A stretch of DNA of 64,000 bases from assembly GCA_902785945.1 (NCBI GenBank), contig CADAAR010000002.1, positions 197,743 through 261,742 of the forward strand, read 5' to 3'. The stretch's first letter is position 1. Each line of letters opens with the position of its first letter. Made by a program: the position numbers and the translations under genes. Below the pieces are notes generated by a model. It saw nothing but the letters and a program-made list of their open reading frames with translations. It searched no databases and had not been told where the DNA came from. Below, piece after piece: positions 40,347-48,270 of the stretch. Source of the DNA: an uncultured Prevotellaceae bacterium. Lineage in GTDB: Bacteria > Bacteroidota > Bacteroidia > Bacteroidales > Bacteroidaceae.

Positions 40347-42143
40347 ATGACAACTAAGACATCATTCTTCGTGAGAGTAATAGCAGTACTATTCACTATT
40401 CACTGTTCGCTATTCACTGCTTCCGCTCAGGGTTGGCCCGCCAACTATGGCGGTGTGATGCTGCAGGGATTCTATTGGGACGGCTATGCCGACTCTAATT
40501 GGACAACTTTGGAGGACCAGGCCGACGAAATGTCCCAATACTTTAGTCTTATCTGGGTACCCAATTCCGCATACGCCAATGCCTTGCAGAACAATATGGG
40601 ATATCACCCCGTGTATTGGTTCGACCATAAGAGTGCTTTCGGCACAGAGGCCGAGTTGCGCAGTATGATCAACACTTTCAAGGCTAAGAATGTTGGCATC
40701 ATCGAAGATATTGTCATTAATCACCGTGCCAGCGTTGATGGTAATTGGCTCAATTTCCCAGCAGAGACATGGAAAGGCGAAACATACCAATTGACAGCTG
40801 CTGACATCTGTCAGGACGACGAATCAAAGGATAACGGCTTTGAACCCACAGGAGCCCAAGATACAGGCAAACCATGGGGAGGCGCACGTGACCTGGATCA
40901 TACCAGTGCCAATGTGCAGAAAAATGTAAAGGCGTATCTCGACTTCCTGCTCAATGATCTGGGCTATACAGGATTCCGCTATGACTTCGTGTTGGGATAT
41001 GCTCCTGAATATATCGGTCTTTACAATACTGCTACGAATCCTGCTTTCTCCGTGATGGAATGTTGGGAAAACCTCAACACCATAAAAAAATGGATTGACG
41101 GCACCAAGGTGGACGACGTTATTCAGAGTGCCGCTTTTGACTTCCCAATGAAATTCAACATCAACAATGCCTTCTCCAACGGAGGCAATTGGAGCAAACT
41201 CGATAATGACAACCTGACGACCCAAACAGGCTATGACCGCTATTCTGTGACTTTTGTTGACAACCATGATACTGGACGGAAAGGAGAAAGTCCGCTCTAT
41301 GCCAACGTGGAGGCTGCCAATGCTTATATTCTCACAATGCCTGGTACGCCCTGTGTATGGCTCACCCATTGGATGGCCTATAAGAAAGCCATCAAGAAAA
41401 TGATTGTCACGCGCAAGGCTGCCGGACTTACCAATCAGAGTGAGATTCTTGAAAAGGGTGTCAATGGCAATGGTTACTACCTCATCGTCAAAGGTCAGAA
41501 CGGAAACGTGATGCTTCTGTTGGGTGATGCCACAGCAGAGATTAACGGCTATCAGTTAGCAACAGAAGGCACCCTCTACAAGCTCTACGTCAGCGATGGA
41601 ATTGACCTGACAGCCGTTCAGGCGATCGACAAAGAGGAAAGTGACTTCAGCGCTCCGGACTTCTGTCAAGTGAATGATGGTGAAATATGCGCTTTCTTCG
41701 AAGCGCCCGCCTCATGGACAACTGTGGCATGCTGGGCTTGGAGCAGCACACAAAACTATACCACAGGGAAATGGCCTGGTGCTACATGTACCAAGGTAGG
41801 CACCAACAATGGCAAGAATGTCTGGAAATGGACTTGGGACGGCAAAAGCTATAAGCCAAACACAGTAACAGAGATGACTCCAAGCGGGCAGCCTACCAAT
41901 ATTATCTTTAACAACAATGACAACGGTAACCAAACCTCTGACCTTGACTTCAAAAACGGAGGCTACTATAATCAGGCAGGAGCTCTGCAAGGTGTTGTGA
42001 CTGGCATCAGTCGTATTAACGCAGATACAAACAAGGCTGCTGTCTATTCTCTCGACGGACGACTGGTGCGTACGAATGGCAGTCTGGACAACCTGCCGAA
42101 GGGTGTCTACATTATGAATGGAAAGAAATACATACTTAAATAA
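40347..42143 (+). CDS. Secreted GH13 alpha-amylase with starch-binding module and T9SS-like C-terminal tail
   Basis: 598 residues. Signal peptide ILFTIHCSLFTASAQ-like (here VLFTIHCSLFTASAQ) encoded by the CTATTCA repeat. Catalytic domain about 30-400: VMLQGFYWDGY, EDIVINHRA, nucleophile in GFRYDFVLGY (D213), acid/base in VMECWEN (E238), and FVDNHDTG (D308). A CBM26-like starch-binding module follows at about 450-555 (WAWSSTQNYTTGKWPG, PTNIIFNNND). The last 35 residues (AVYSLDGRLVR, LPKGVYIMNGKKYILK) look like a type IX secretion sorting tail, so the enzyme is probably surface-attached or secreted through the Por system; porU and porV are in this window. It breaks starch into maltodextrins for SusCD. 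Confidence 0.92.
   Translation: MTTKTSFFVRVIAVLFTIHCSLFTASAQGWPANYGGVMLQGFYWDGYADSNWTTLEDQADEMSQYFSLIWVPNSAYANALQNNMGYHPVYWFDHKSAFGTEAELRSMINTFKAKNVGIIEDIVINHRASVDGNWLNFPAETWKGETYQLTAADICQDDESKDNGFEPTGAQDTGKPWGGARDLDHTSANVQKNVKAYLDFLLNDLGYTGFRYDFVLGYAPEYIGLYNTATNPAFSVMECWENLNTIKKWIDGTKVDDVIQSAAFDFPMKFNINNAFSNGGNWSKLDNDNLTTQTGYDRYSVTFVDNHDTGRKGESPLYANVEAANAYILTMPGTPCVWLTHWMAYKKAIKKMIVTRKAAGLTNQSEILEKGVNGNGYYLIVKGQNGNVMLLLGDATAEINGYQLATEGTLYKLYVSDGIDLTAVQAIDKEESDFSAPDFCQVNDGEICAFFEAPASWTTVACWAWSSTQNYTTGKWPGATCTKVGTNNGKNVWKWTWDGKSYKPNTVTEMTPSGQPTNIIFNNNDNGNQTSDLDFKNGGYYNQAGALQGVVTGISRINADTNKAAVYSLDGRLVRTNGSLDNLPKGVYIMNGKKYILK
40389..40420 (+). repeat. CTATTCA heptad repeat encoding the amylase signal peptide
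   Basis: Units CTATTCA, CTATTCA, CTGTTCG, CTATTCA, then CTGC. It encodes LFTIHCSLFTA and differs from the GH3 copy (18458) by a single base over the repeat. Confidence 0.9.
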
Positions 42144-42144
42144 A

Positions 42145-42924
42145 TTAGTTACTCTTTTTAAAGACGGAGCGGACGACAAACCAACAGTGCATCAAGAAAG
42201 TGCTGATGCGTCCGTAATGACTCTCCATCACCTTGTAGCGCTCGATGAGCGACTCGCGGTGGTGGAGCGTTGTTTGTCCCTCCTGCGTATAATTGGCCAC
42301 CACCATGTGCAGGTTCAGCAAAGGCACATTCTCCTTGGCAGCAGCCTTCATGATACGGATGCACCAATCAACATCGGCTGAGTAACGGTATTTCTGATTA
42401 TAGGGTGTGGCGATGGCAAAATCGGTACGGGCATAGAAAGCCTGATGGCAGACCAACATACCGTGACGGAACGACTTCCATGTAAGGTTCTCCGGGGGAG
42501 CAAGACGGCGATGGTGCAGGAAATTTCCCTCGCCATCAACAATATCCGTATCGCCATAAAGAACGGCAGGGAGTGGAGAGTCTGCTACCGCATTGATGAT
42601 GCGCGAAACTGTGTCGGGAGCAGGAAGATAATCGCCAGCATTGAGGAAACAAACATAGTCACCATCAAGTGAGCGCAAGCCCTTATTCATCGCATCATAA
42701 ATACCTTTGTCGGGCTCCGACATCAACAACACCTTATGACCGTTCTCTGCAGCGTTCGAACGTTCGATATAGTCGTTCACCATCTCAATGGTGCCATCCG
42801 TCGAGGCCCCGTCGATAATGAGGTGTGTAATCTCAGAATAGTCCTGCGCGAGTACACTGTCGAGTGTGCGCTGCACAACCTTTGCAGCCTGATAGGTGAT
42901 GGTGACGTAGGTTATCTTGATCAT
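42145..42924 (-). CDS. Family 2 glycosyltransferase
   Basis: 259 residues with the GT-A fold signature: ITYVTITYQAAKVVQRTLDSVLAQDY, HLIIDGASTDGT, SEPDKGIYDAMNKGLRSLDGDYVCFLNAGD (DxD-like region NAGD) and later YSADVDWCIRI. Such enzymes add sugars to surface polysaccharide or glycolipid. The start overlaps the stop of the GT4 gene by 4 nt. It ends 1 nt from the convergent amylase gene with no visible terminator between. Confidence 0.9.
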   Translation of the reverse strand: MIKITYVTITYQAAKVVQRTLDSVLAQDYSEITHLIIDGASTDGTIEMVNDYIERSNAAENGHKVLLMSEPDKGIYDAMNKGLRSLDGDYVCFLNAGDYLPAPDTVSRIINAVADSPLPAVLYGDTDIVDGEGNFLHHRRLAPPENLTWKSFRHGMLVCHQAFYARTDFAIATPYNQKYRYSADVDWCIRIMKAAAKENVPLLNLHMVVANYTQEGQTTLHHRESLIERYKVMESHYGRISTFLMHCWFVVRSVFKKSN

Positions 42925-44174
42925 AGTCCGTAGTGCTTAAAGGCCATCGCCTGCTGATAGACATCAAGATACTTCACGGCTACGCTCTGCTGTGAATAAC
43001 ATTGCATCACCTTATGCACAGCCTGCTGACTGAGTACTTCGTAATCAGCTTTCTGCAATATCCATTCGATTCCTTTGGCCAGATCACTGGCATCACGATA
43101 GGCAGCCACATAGCCATTTTTCAAATGGTCGATCTCCTCAGGGATACCACCCACCTTAAAGGCAACACAGGGAACACCACAGGCCATCGCCTCCATAATA
43201 GTATTTGGCAGGTTCTCAGAGAGCGACGGCAAAACAAACACATCGGCAGCATTATAGACATCGACAATACGCTGCTCATCATTGACATAACCCAACGGAT
43301 GCGCCTTCATAGGCAATTGCGCCACCACCTCTTCTGCATGGCCTCCGAGGATCACCACTTCACACAGGTCACCTAACTGACGGCAAGCCTCGATAAGATA
43401 CGACATACCTTTGTTCTCATTCGTCACCCGTTGCGAGGCAAAGAGAATCAGTTTCTTGTCGAGTGGCAGGCCCAATCGCTGACGAGCCTCCTCTTTATTA
43501 CCTTTTTTGTAAATATGCGTGTCAATGGGATTGGGTATGCTCGTGATCTTCTGTCCTTTGAGCAGGGCACTCGACTTAGCCTCCGACTCCAACCATCGGC
43601 TACAGGCCACATAATAAATATTCTCGTCTGCCTGCATCTGCTGTTTCTTCTGCCAGACACGTGAGGCCAGGTCATTGCTGCTTCCACCACCGGGCAGATA
43701 CTTACAATTGGCACAACGGCTGACGAAATAATGGCATCCAAGTGTGAGGTGACAGATACCCGTAGCCGGCCAGATATCGTGCATGGTCCAGACCACAGGC
43801 TTCCCACTTCGCAAGATTTTGCGGATGCCGTTCAACGAGAGCATTCCCTGATTGATCCAATGCAGATGAATGACATCAGCCTCCTGAAACTCACGCAGTT
43901 TGGTAATGTCTGAACCTGTATTGGCAAGATCAATCTCAAAAAGATGCTTGCGTGAGAAGTGTAGGCGACAAAAAATAACGAACCGCTCCCAAAGGAAATG
44001 CCAATGGAGCATCGGCGACTTAGGGAGTCCGACAATGGTGAGGGTATCGCTCTCCTTGTCGCGCACCAACATCTTCGCCTTCACGCCATTGTTGTTGAGT
44101 GCTTTCATCAAACGGTTGGCTGCAACGGCTGCCCCACCCGTCCGTTCGCTTGTATTAACGATCAGAACTCTCAT
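42921..44174 (-). CDS. Family 4 glycosyltransferase
   Basis: 417 residues with a GT-B fold. N-terminal MRVLIVNTSERTGGAAVAANRLMKAL; central VWTMHDIWPATGICH; and the C-terminal nucleotide-sugar site SLSENLPNTIMEAMACGVPCVAFKVGGIPEEI with the E-x7-E pattern of GT4 retaining enzymes. A Cys cluster (CHYFVSRCANCKYLPGGG) occurs in many Bacteroidetes homologues. Overlaps both neighbours by 4 nt, so the operon coiled-coil protein - GT4 - GT2 is translationally coupled. Probably builds cell-surface glycan. Confidence 0.9.
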   Translation of the reverse strand: MRVLIVNTSERTGGAAVAANRLMKALNNNGVKAKMLVRDKESDTLTIVGLPKSPMLHWHFLWERFVIFCRLHFSRKHLFEIDLANTGSDITKLREFQEADVIHLHWINQGMLSLNGIRKILRSGKPVVWTMHDIWPATGICHLTLGCHYFVSRCANCKYLPGGGSSNDLASRVWQKKQQMQADENIYYVACSRWLESEAKSSALLKGQKITSIPNPIDTHIYKKGNKEEARQRLGLPLDKKLILFASQRVTNENKGMSYLIEACRQLGDLCEVVILGGHAEEVVAQLPMKAHPLGYVNDEQRIVDVYNAADVFVLPSLSENLPNTIMEAMACGVPCVAFKVGGIPEEIDHLKNGYVAAYRDASDLAKGIEWILQKADYEVLSQQAVHKVMQCYSQQSVAVKYLDVYQQAMAFKHYGL

Positions 44175-44758
44175 GCAGCCTTTTCCTTGGCCAATCGTTT
44201 GGCTTCCTTCTCCTTACGCTTCTGTTCTTTCTTCAGTTCTTTCTCACGGCGCTTTTGCTCCTTCTGGGCTTCCTTTTCCTTACGTTTCTGCTCCTTTTCG
44301 AGTTCTTTCTCACGCTTCTTCTGTTCCTTCTGCAGTTTCTTCAACTCTTTGGCACTCTGCTTGGCGGCTTCCTTTTCACTAGCAGCCTCCTCTTTTACCT
44401 TCGTAGCCTCTTCGAGTTTCTCACGCAACATCTTCTTGTCGAAGGTGAACACGTGACCAAACACACCGAGCGACAGAATCTGATCCTTGCCCTTCAAACG
44501 CACATGCGTCGTATTAAGAATAAAATAATTGTCAACCTTCAACTTAGAGTTAAGGGCTGTCTCGACGGTTTTCAACACGACGCCCTTACCAAGATTCGTC
44601 AACACATTGTCGCCGAAACCACGCTGCTCTGCTTCTTCGTCAACGAATTCCGTTATCGCCTCCATCATAGCCTCCTTATGGGCCTGTTTGTCGGGCACCA
44701 TCTGCGTCATCAGCACAGCCAAGAGCAGAATAATCGCCACAATCAATAGTTTTTTCAT
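44171..44758 (-). CDS. Membrane-anchored protein with hendecad coiled-coil tail (DUF4359-like)
   Basis: 195 residues. An N-terminal hydrophobic segment (KKLLIVAIILLLAVLMTQM) and a compact domain to about residue 115 (MEAITEFVDEEAEQRGFGDNVLT, LKVDNYFILNTTHVRLKG, LSLGVFGHVFTF) that resembles DUF4359. The C-terminal 80 residues are Lys/Glu-rich; residues 143-186 are four exact-length 11-residue repeats of the form xKEQKxxEKEx ending alternately in Leu and Ala. It leads the glycosyltransferase operon, overlapping GT4 by 4 nt. Function unknown; a scaffold at the membrane is possible. Confidence 0.7.
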   Translation of the reverse strand: MKKLLIVAIILLLAVLMTQMVPDKQAHKEAMMEAITEFVDEEAEQRGFGDNVLTNLGKGVVLKTVETALNSKLKVDNYFILNTTHVRLKGKDQILSLGVFGHVFTFDKKMLREKLEEATKVKEEAASEKEAAKQSAKELKKLQKEQKKREKELEKEQKRKEKEAQKEQKRREKELKKEQKRKEKEAKRLAKEKAA

Positions 44759-44790
44759 TTTTACGATACCTTATTATTATAAATATGGTG

Positions 44791-44821
44791 CAAAGATACA
44801 TTAAGTTTGCAAAAAAAACAA
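44791..44821 (-). promoter_or_regulatory. Promoter of the glycosyltransferase operon
   Basis: TTG (44819-44821), 20 bp, TATCTTTG (44791-44798), reading leftward, 32 nt before the ATG. Confidence 0.8.
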
Positions 44822-44860
44822 GAAAATGGTATATATATTTAGTGTTTTCGCACACAATCG

Positions 44861-44876
44861 CTTGATTTATGTCAAG
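44861..44876. promoter_or_regulatory. FNR/CRP-family-like palindrome
   Basis: CTTGAT, TTAT, GTCAAG: an inverted repeat close to TTGATnnnnATCAA. Centred about 70 bp upstream of the candidate RNA promoter at 44938, similar to the 23651 site relative to its promoter (about 68 bp). Confidence 0.4.
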
Positions 44877-44937
44877 AATAAAGGGGTATATATACACTTA
44901 ATACACCACTTTTCTTGCAAAAATTGAATTTTCATTG

Positions 44938-44945
44938 TAATTTTG
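44938..44945 (+). promoter_or_regulatory. -7 element of a non-coding transcript
   Basis: TAATTTTG followed by CAGCG. The only downstream object before the next terminator is the non-coding stretch to 45187. Confidence 0.6.
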
Positions 44946-44951
44946 CAGCGT

Positions 44952-45187
44952 CAAAAGGTTAATAGATTGTTTTAGGTTAGTAGTAATATTTATAGTTTTA
45001 GGTTTTTAGTTATTGGTAAAAGAAAGTTTTCAGCTGTGGATAACAGGAGGTCGCTGTGAAGCTCCCTTTTAAACTTTCAAATTTTTAGCTCTTGTGAGCT
45101 GAGAATTTCTTTTAGAGAAAAGGATTTTTAGTTAAACATAGGCTTTTTTAATGCCGCTGCTCGTGAGAGTTGCGGCATTTCTTTTTT
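44952..45187 (+). ncRNA. Candidate structured small RNA, about 235 nt
   Basis: A promoter-like element (44938) and an intrinsic terminator (45150-45187) bracket a stretch with no credible reading frame; stops occur in all frames. Foldable parts: GAAAGTTT near 45026 pairs with AAACTTTC near 45094 and encloses a GGAG/CTCC hairpin; AGCTC-TTGT-GAGCT follows; TTTCT and AGAAA form another. The phrase TTTTTAGTTA occurs twice (near 45003 and 45126). The size and isolated position would fit a 6S-type or other housekeeping RNA, but no diagnostic family motif was recognised. The next gene has its own promoter (45205), so this is not simply its leader. Confidence 0.55.
45150..45187 (+). terminator. Terminator of the candidate RNA
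   Basis: AATGCCGC (45150-45157) pairs with GCGGCATT (45172-45179), followed by TCTTTTTT. Confidence 0.85.
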
Positions 45188-45204
45188 ATTTCAGAAAAAA
45201 GTCC

Positions 45205-45212
45205 TATCTTTG
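45205..45212 (+). promoter_or_regulatory. -7 element of the sulfatase-maturase promoter
   Basis: TATCTTTG followed by CACC, 27 nt before the sulfatase ATG. Confidence 0.7.
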
Positions 45213-45239
45213 CACCATCAATCCAAAGAATAACAAGAC

Positions 45240-46655
45240 ATGAGCAAAGAGACAAAGCAATTACTGCTGACGATTGGTGCGATGATTACCCAACAGGCGA
45301 CAGCCGCCAATCAGCAGGAACAGCAGGCGACACCTGAGCGTCCGAACATCATCTTCATCCTGGCAGATGATATGGGCTATGGCGATCTGTCGTGCTATGG
45401 CAACCGATATATCAAGACACCGAATATCGACCGTCTGGCCGCTACGGGCACGAGTTTCACACAAGCTTACGCCGGTAGTGGTATCAGCTCCCCCTCCCGC
45501 TGTTCGCTCATGACGGGTCGCAATAGCGGCAATACCCGTATCCGCGATAACCAGTGTTACGCTGGTGGAATGACGGGACTGAAGATTAATCCCAAGGGCG
45601 ATACCACTATCGTGCGTCGTGCCAATCTGCTGCCACAAGACACTACCATCGCCAAGGTCATCGGCACAGCAGGCTATCGTACTTGCTTAGTGAATAAGTG
45701 GCATCTCGATGGTTACGATCCTGGTTCATCGCCTAATCATCGTGGCTTCGACGAGTTTTATGGCTGGACCATCTCCACCGTCCACAGCAACTCGCCCTAT
45801 TACTATCCTTATTATCGTCTTTGGGGCGACAGCCTCATCCATATTGAGGAGAACGCCCACGATGCCCATGTGCGTCACAATACGGAAATCTCCACCGACG
45901 ATGCCATCGCCTTCATCCATCGCAATAAAAACAATCCCTTCTTCCTCTTCCTCGGCTATGATGCACCCCATGAACCCTATAACATTGATGATACTTCGTG
46001 GTATGACGAACACGGTGAGTGGTCGATGAATACCAAGCGCTATGCCGCTCTCGTTACCCACATGGACTATCACATCGGTCGACTGCTGGGTGCCCTCGAC
46101 AACTTAGGTCTGCGTGAGAACACCCTCATCATCTTCGCCTCCGACAATGGGGCTGCGGTGATGGCACCCATCAGCGAACTGAATTGTCACGCAGGACTCA
46201 AAGGTCGTAAGGGTCAGCTCTACGAAGGCGGCATCAAGGTACCGCTCATCGTCAACCAACCTGGACGTGTGCCTGCCCGACAAATCAGCAATCAGGTGTA
46301 TTTCCCAGACTTCATGCCTACCCTTGCAGCACTGACGGGTAGCGAGAAGGCCGTTCCCCAAACGGATGGCATCGATATCTCCCCGCTCTTCTTTGGTGGC
46401 GAGGTAGATACCAACCATCGCTATCTCTACTGGGAGTTCCCTGGTAAGCAGCGCGCCCTTCGTTTTGGCGACTGGAAATGCGTGACAGTAAAGAAAGATG
46501 CACCCTTGGAGCTCTATCGCATCACCGATGATCCGCGAGAAGAGCACAATCTAGCCAAGGATTTTCCAGAAAAGGTGAAGGAGTTCGACGCCATCATGCA
46601 CCGCATGCACAAACCCTCAGAGAACTACCCCATTCCTGAAGACAAACAGAAGTGA
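45240..46655 (+). CDS. Serine-type arylsulfatase-family enzyme
   Basis: 471 residues. Sulfatase S1 landmarks: NIIFILADDMGYGDLSCYG (metal-binding Asp pair), the maturation motif S83-S-P-S-R87 within GISSPSRCSLMTGR, NKWHLDGY, DAPHEPY and FASDNGA. The residue to become formylglycine is Ser, not Cys, so it needs an anaerobic radical-SAM maturase; that gene follows and overlaps (GTGA). It removes sulfate from a glycan or glycoconjugate, perhaps mucin or algal polysaccharide; substrate unknown. The N-terminus has a weak signal sequence (QLLLTIGAMITQQATAA). The C-terminal part (YWEFPGKQRALRFGDWKCV) is standard. Confidence 0.92.
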   Translation: MSKETKQLLLTIGAMITQQATAANQQEQQATPERPNIIFILADDMGYGDLSCYGNRYIKTPNIDRLAATGTSFTQAYAGSGISSPSRCSLMTGRNSGNTRIRDNQCYAGGMTGLKINPKGDTTIVRRANLLPQDTTIAKVIGTAGYRTCLVNKWHLDGYDPGSSPNHRGFDEFYGWTISTVHSNSPYYYPYYRLWGDSLIHIEENAHDAHVRHNTEISTDDAIAFIHRNKNNPFFLFLGYDAPHEPYNIDDTSWYDEHGEWSMNTKRYAALVTHMDYHIGRLLGALDNLGLRENTLIIFASDNGAAVMAPISELNCHAGLKGRKGQLYEGGIKVPLIVNQPGRVPARQISNQVYFPDFMPTLAALTGSEKAVPQTDGIDISPLFFGGEVDTNHRYLYWEFPGKQRALRFGDWKCVTVKKDAPLELYRITDDPREEHNLAKDFPEKVKEFDAIMHRMHKPSENYPIPEDKQK

Positions 46656-47794
46656 GTATCGCTATCCCCTTTGGAAGTCCGCTCTATGTGATGCTGAAGC
46701 CCACAGGCTCCCGCTGCAATCTCGCCTGTCGCTATTGTTACTACCTCGAAAAGCAGAAGTTCTATCCGGAACAAGTGCCCCTCAGCGATGAACTGCTGGA
46801 GACCTTCATCCGTCAGTATCTCGAGGCGCAGACGATGCCACAGGTCTTATTCACCTGGCACGGTGGAGAACCACTACTGTTACCGCTTTCTTTCTACCAA
46901 CGAGCACTCGAACTCCAACAGCGCTACGCCCATGGTCGACTGATAGACAACTGTCTACAGACCAACGGCACCCTGCTCACCGACGAATGGTGCGAGTTCC
47001 TACGCGAGAACCATTTCTTGGTGGGTATTTCTATCGACGGTCCTCAGACCTTTCACGATGCTTATCGCTGTCATTCCTTTGAAAAGGTGATGCGAGGCAT
47101 CCGGCTCTTACAGAAACACCATGTCGAGTGGAATGCGATGGCAACGGTGAACCACCTGAATGCCGATTACCCCGCAGATTTCTATCGTTTCTTCAAAGAC
47201 ATCGATTGTCAGTATCTCCAGTTTACACCTGTCGTAGAGCGAGAATCAGGAGGACAGGTAACTGATTTCTCCGTTACCCCCGAACAATGGGGCCGCTTCC
47301 TCTGTGGGGTCTACGACGAATGGGTAAAGGAAGATATCGGCCAGATCTTTGTCCAGCTCTTCGACGCCACCCTTGCCAACTGGGCAGGAGAGCCCCCAGG
47401 CATCTGCTCAATGTCACCCACCTGCGGAAGGGCTGCAGCGATGGAGGCCAACGGCGATGTCTACAGCTGCGATCATTTTGTATTTCCAAACTACCGCTTG
47501 GGAAATATCCGTCAGCAATCCCTCACAACAATGCTCTATGGCGAGCGTCAGCAACAGTTCGGCCGCAACAAAAGTGCCAGCCTCCCCCGTCAATGCAAGG
47601 AATGCCGATTCTTGTTCGCTTGTCATGGGGAATGCCCTAAGAACCGTTTCCTGAAAGATAAATACGGCGAGCCCGGTCTGAACTATCTTTGCAAAGGCTA
47701 CCAACAATTCTTTGTCCACGTCGCTGCCGACATGGACTTCATGAAGGCAGAACTCGATGCGGGTCGCTCGCCTGCCAATCTGATGAATCGTTAG
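46652..47794 (+). CDS. Anaerobic sulfatase-maturating enzyme (radical SAM)
   Basis: 380 residues starting at GTG 46652, inside the sulfatase stop (GTGA overlap). Radical-SAM cluster C22-x3-C26-x2-C29 in RCNLACRYCYYLEK. The anSME/SPASM region has CSMSPTCGRAAAMEANGDVYSCDHFVFPNYRLG and CKECRFLFACHGECPKNRF, which carry auxiliary Fe-S clusters. It oxidises the active-site Ser or Cys of the sulfatase to formylglycine in the cytoplasm. The pairing with a Ser-type sulfatase is exactly as expected. It overlaps the convergent ispF by 4 nt. Confidence 0.95.
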   Translation: MSIAIPFGSPLYVMLKPTGSRCNLACRYCYYLEKQKFYPEQVPLSDELLETFIRQYLEAQTMPQVLFTWHGGEPLLLPLSFYQRALELQQRYAHGRLIDNCLQTNGTLLTDEWCEFLRENHFLVGISIDGPQTFHDAYRCHSFEKVMRGIRLLQKHHVEWNAMATVNHLNADYPADFYRFFKDIDCQYLQFTPVVERESGGQVTDFSVTPEQWGRFLCGVYDEWVKEDIGQIFVQLFDATLANWAGEPPGICSMSPTCGRAAAMEANGDVYSCDHFVFPNYRLGNIRQQSLTTMLYGERQQQFGRNKSASLPRQCKECRFLFACHGECPKNRFLKDKYGEPGLNYLCKGYQQFFVHVAADMDFMKAELDAGRSPANLMNR

Positions 47795-48270
47795 TCTTTC
47801 TCTATCAACACGACGGCATAGGCGCTGATGCCCTCTTCACGACCCGTGAAGCCGAGTTTCTCTGTCGTCGTCGCCTTGATGGAGATCGCATCTTCCTCAC
47901 ACCCGATGACCTGTGCCATACAAGCCTTCATCGCAGGGATATGAGGATTCATCTTCGGACGCTCCGCACAGATGGTGGCATCGATGTTACCCACGCGATA
48001 ACCCTTAGTAGCAATCAGTTCGATGGTCTTACGGAGAATGATCTTACTGTCCATCCCGTCGGTCTCTGCCGAAGTGTCTGGGAAATGATAACCGATATCA
48101 CGCATGTTCGCAGCACCCAACAATGCATCGCAGATGGCATGCAACAGTACGTCAGCATCGCTGTGACCCAACAGTCCTTTGCTATGCTCAATCTTGATGC
48201 CGCCCATCCACAGATCGCGGCCCTCCACCAACTGGTGAACATCATAACCCATTCCTACTCTTATCTTCAT
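47791..48270 (-). CDS. ispF: 2-C-methyl-D-erythritol 2,4-cyclodiphosphate synthase
   Basis: 159 residues, full length for the family. Signature GYDVHQL (D10, H12: zinc ligands), LGHSDADVLLHAICDALLGA, DIGYHFPDT and TTTEKLGFTGREEGISA. It forms MEcPP in the non-mevalonate isoprenoid pathway. Last gene of the ribD-FAH-porU-porV-ispF operon, overlapping porV by 4 nt, and overlapping the convergent maturase by 4 nt. Confidence 0.97.
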   Translation of the reverse strand: MKIRVGMGYDVHQLVEGRDLWMGGIKIEHSKGLLGHSDADVLLHAICDALLGAANMRDIGYHFPDTSAETDGMDSKIILRKTIELIATKGYRVGNIDATICAERPKMNPHIPAMKACMAQVIGCEEDAISIKATTTEKLGFTGREEGISAYAVVLIEKD

